This document shows positions 5,701 through 5,987 of a DNA stretch of 5,987 nucleotides, piece after piece. Source of the stretch: Coriobacteriia bacterium (GTDB lineage Bacteria > Actinomycetota > Coriobacteriia > Coriobacteriales > UBA8131); the NCBI GenBank assembly GCA_009781535.1, contig WQXX01000071.1, positions 1 to 5,987 on the forward strand, in the 5' to 3' direction. Each line of letters begins with the position of its first letter. Position 1 is the stretch's first letter. The position numbers and the translations under genes are program-made. Under the pieces are notes generated by a model. It made no database searches. It was not told the DNA's origin and was given only the letters and a program-made list of their open reading frames with translations.

Positions 5701-5987
5701 ATGCTAGCAGTTGGATTATTTGTAGTAGGCCGAGCAGAAATAACGTATATCGTCATCTTCACTATTATGCTGAGCGTATTCGTTGCCTTTGTATTCTTTA
5801 TTATCCTTGGCATCCTTGCGCTTATCAAATATCTGCGGTCAAAGGATGTCCGCCAAGAGAAGACGGTCATAAGGAAATCTTTGGGAGGAGCTATTAAGGC
5901 ACATCGCATCGAACACAAGATGACGCAGGAGTTTGTGGCTGAGACACTGGGCGTCAGCCGACAAGCGATCTCGAAATGGGAAAACGG
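5701..5987 (+). CDS. Membrane-anchored XRE-family HTH regulator, 3'-truncated by window edge
   Basis: The first 95 codons of a gene that runs off the window. Residues 16-42 form one long hydrophobic transmembrane helix (YIVIFTIMLSVFVAF onward), followed by a basic stretch KYLRSKDVR (43-51). By the positive-inside rule this places what follows in the cytoplasm. Residues 61-95 form a clear XRE/Cro-type HTH: a LGGAIKAHR lead-in, MTQEFVAETLGVSRQAISKWENG with the turn at LGVS, and the recognition helix SRQAISKWE. The start ATG has an AGAGGAG SD (5687-5693) 7 nt away. Membrane anchor first and DNA-binding domain second reverses the usual order for XRE proteins with membrane segments. Its target is unknown; it might control this sugar locus or start a separate unit. 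The rest of the HTH and any C-terminal domain are not visible. Confidence 0.85.
   Translation, partial: MLAVGLFVVGRAEITYIVIFTIMLSVFVAFVFFIILGILALIKYLRSKDVRQEKTVIRKSLGGAIKAHRIEHKMTQEFVAETLGVSRQAISKWEN

Overview
The window looks like part of a bacterial pentose/xylan utilisation locus. All genes are on the plus strand and tightly packed. G+C is intermediate, Shine-Dalgarno (SD) sequences are purine-rich, and the protein families (cytoplasmic GH39 xylosidase, HSL-type esterase, XRE regulator with a membrane anchor) suggest a gut or rumen-type Bacillota (Clostridia-like), or possibly a Coriobacteriia member. That placement is inferred from gene style only; there is no rRNA or marker gene here.

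Layout: (1) positions 2-1153 hold the C-terminal three quarters of a xylulokinase (xylB) whose start lies before the window. (2) A 100-bp gap carries an 11-bp tandem repeat that also folds into GC-rich hairpins. (3) 1254-2222 encodes an HSL-family alpha/beta-hydrolase (acetyl esterase-like). (4) A 91-bp gap holds a nearly perfect 21-bp tandem repeat whose third, partial copy contains the start codon of the next gene. (5) 2314-3870 encodes a GH39 beta-xylosidase-like glycosidase. (6) 3958-4794 encodes a metallo-beta-lactamase-fold hydrolase. (7) 4802-5476 encodes a NodB-type (CE4-like) deacetylase, starting 7 bp after the previous stop. (8) A 224-bp gap with short direct repeats and dyads precedes (9) the start of a gene at 5701 that runs off the window. 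Its product has an N-terminal transmembrane helix followed by an XRE-type helix-turn-helix.

How they fit together (inference): none of the complete enzymes has a visible signal peptide, so they probably act in the cytoplasm on imported oligosaccharides. The esterase and deacetylase could remove acyl or acetyl decorations, the GH39 enzyme could release xylose, and XylB would phosphorylate xylulose (after isomerisation by an isomerase not in this window) for the pentose phosphate pathway. The role of the MBL-fold protein is unknown. The membrane-anchored XRE protein may regulate the locus or may begin a separate unit.

I see no CRISPR array, RNA gene, transposase or phage gene. The enzymes are known families. 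The least ordinary parts are the repeat-bearing intergenic regions and the membrane-tethered HTH protein.
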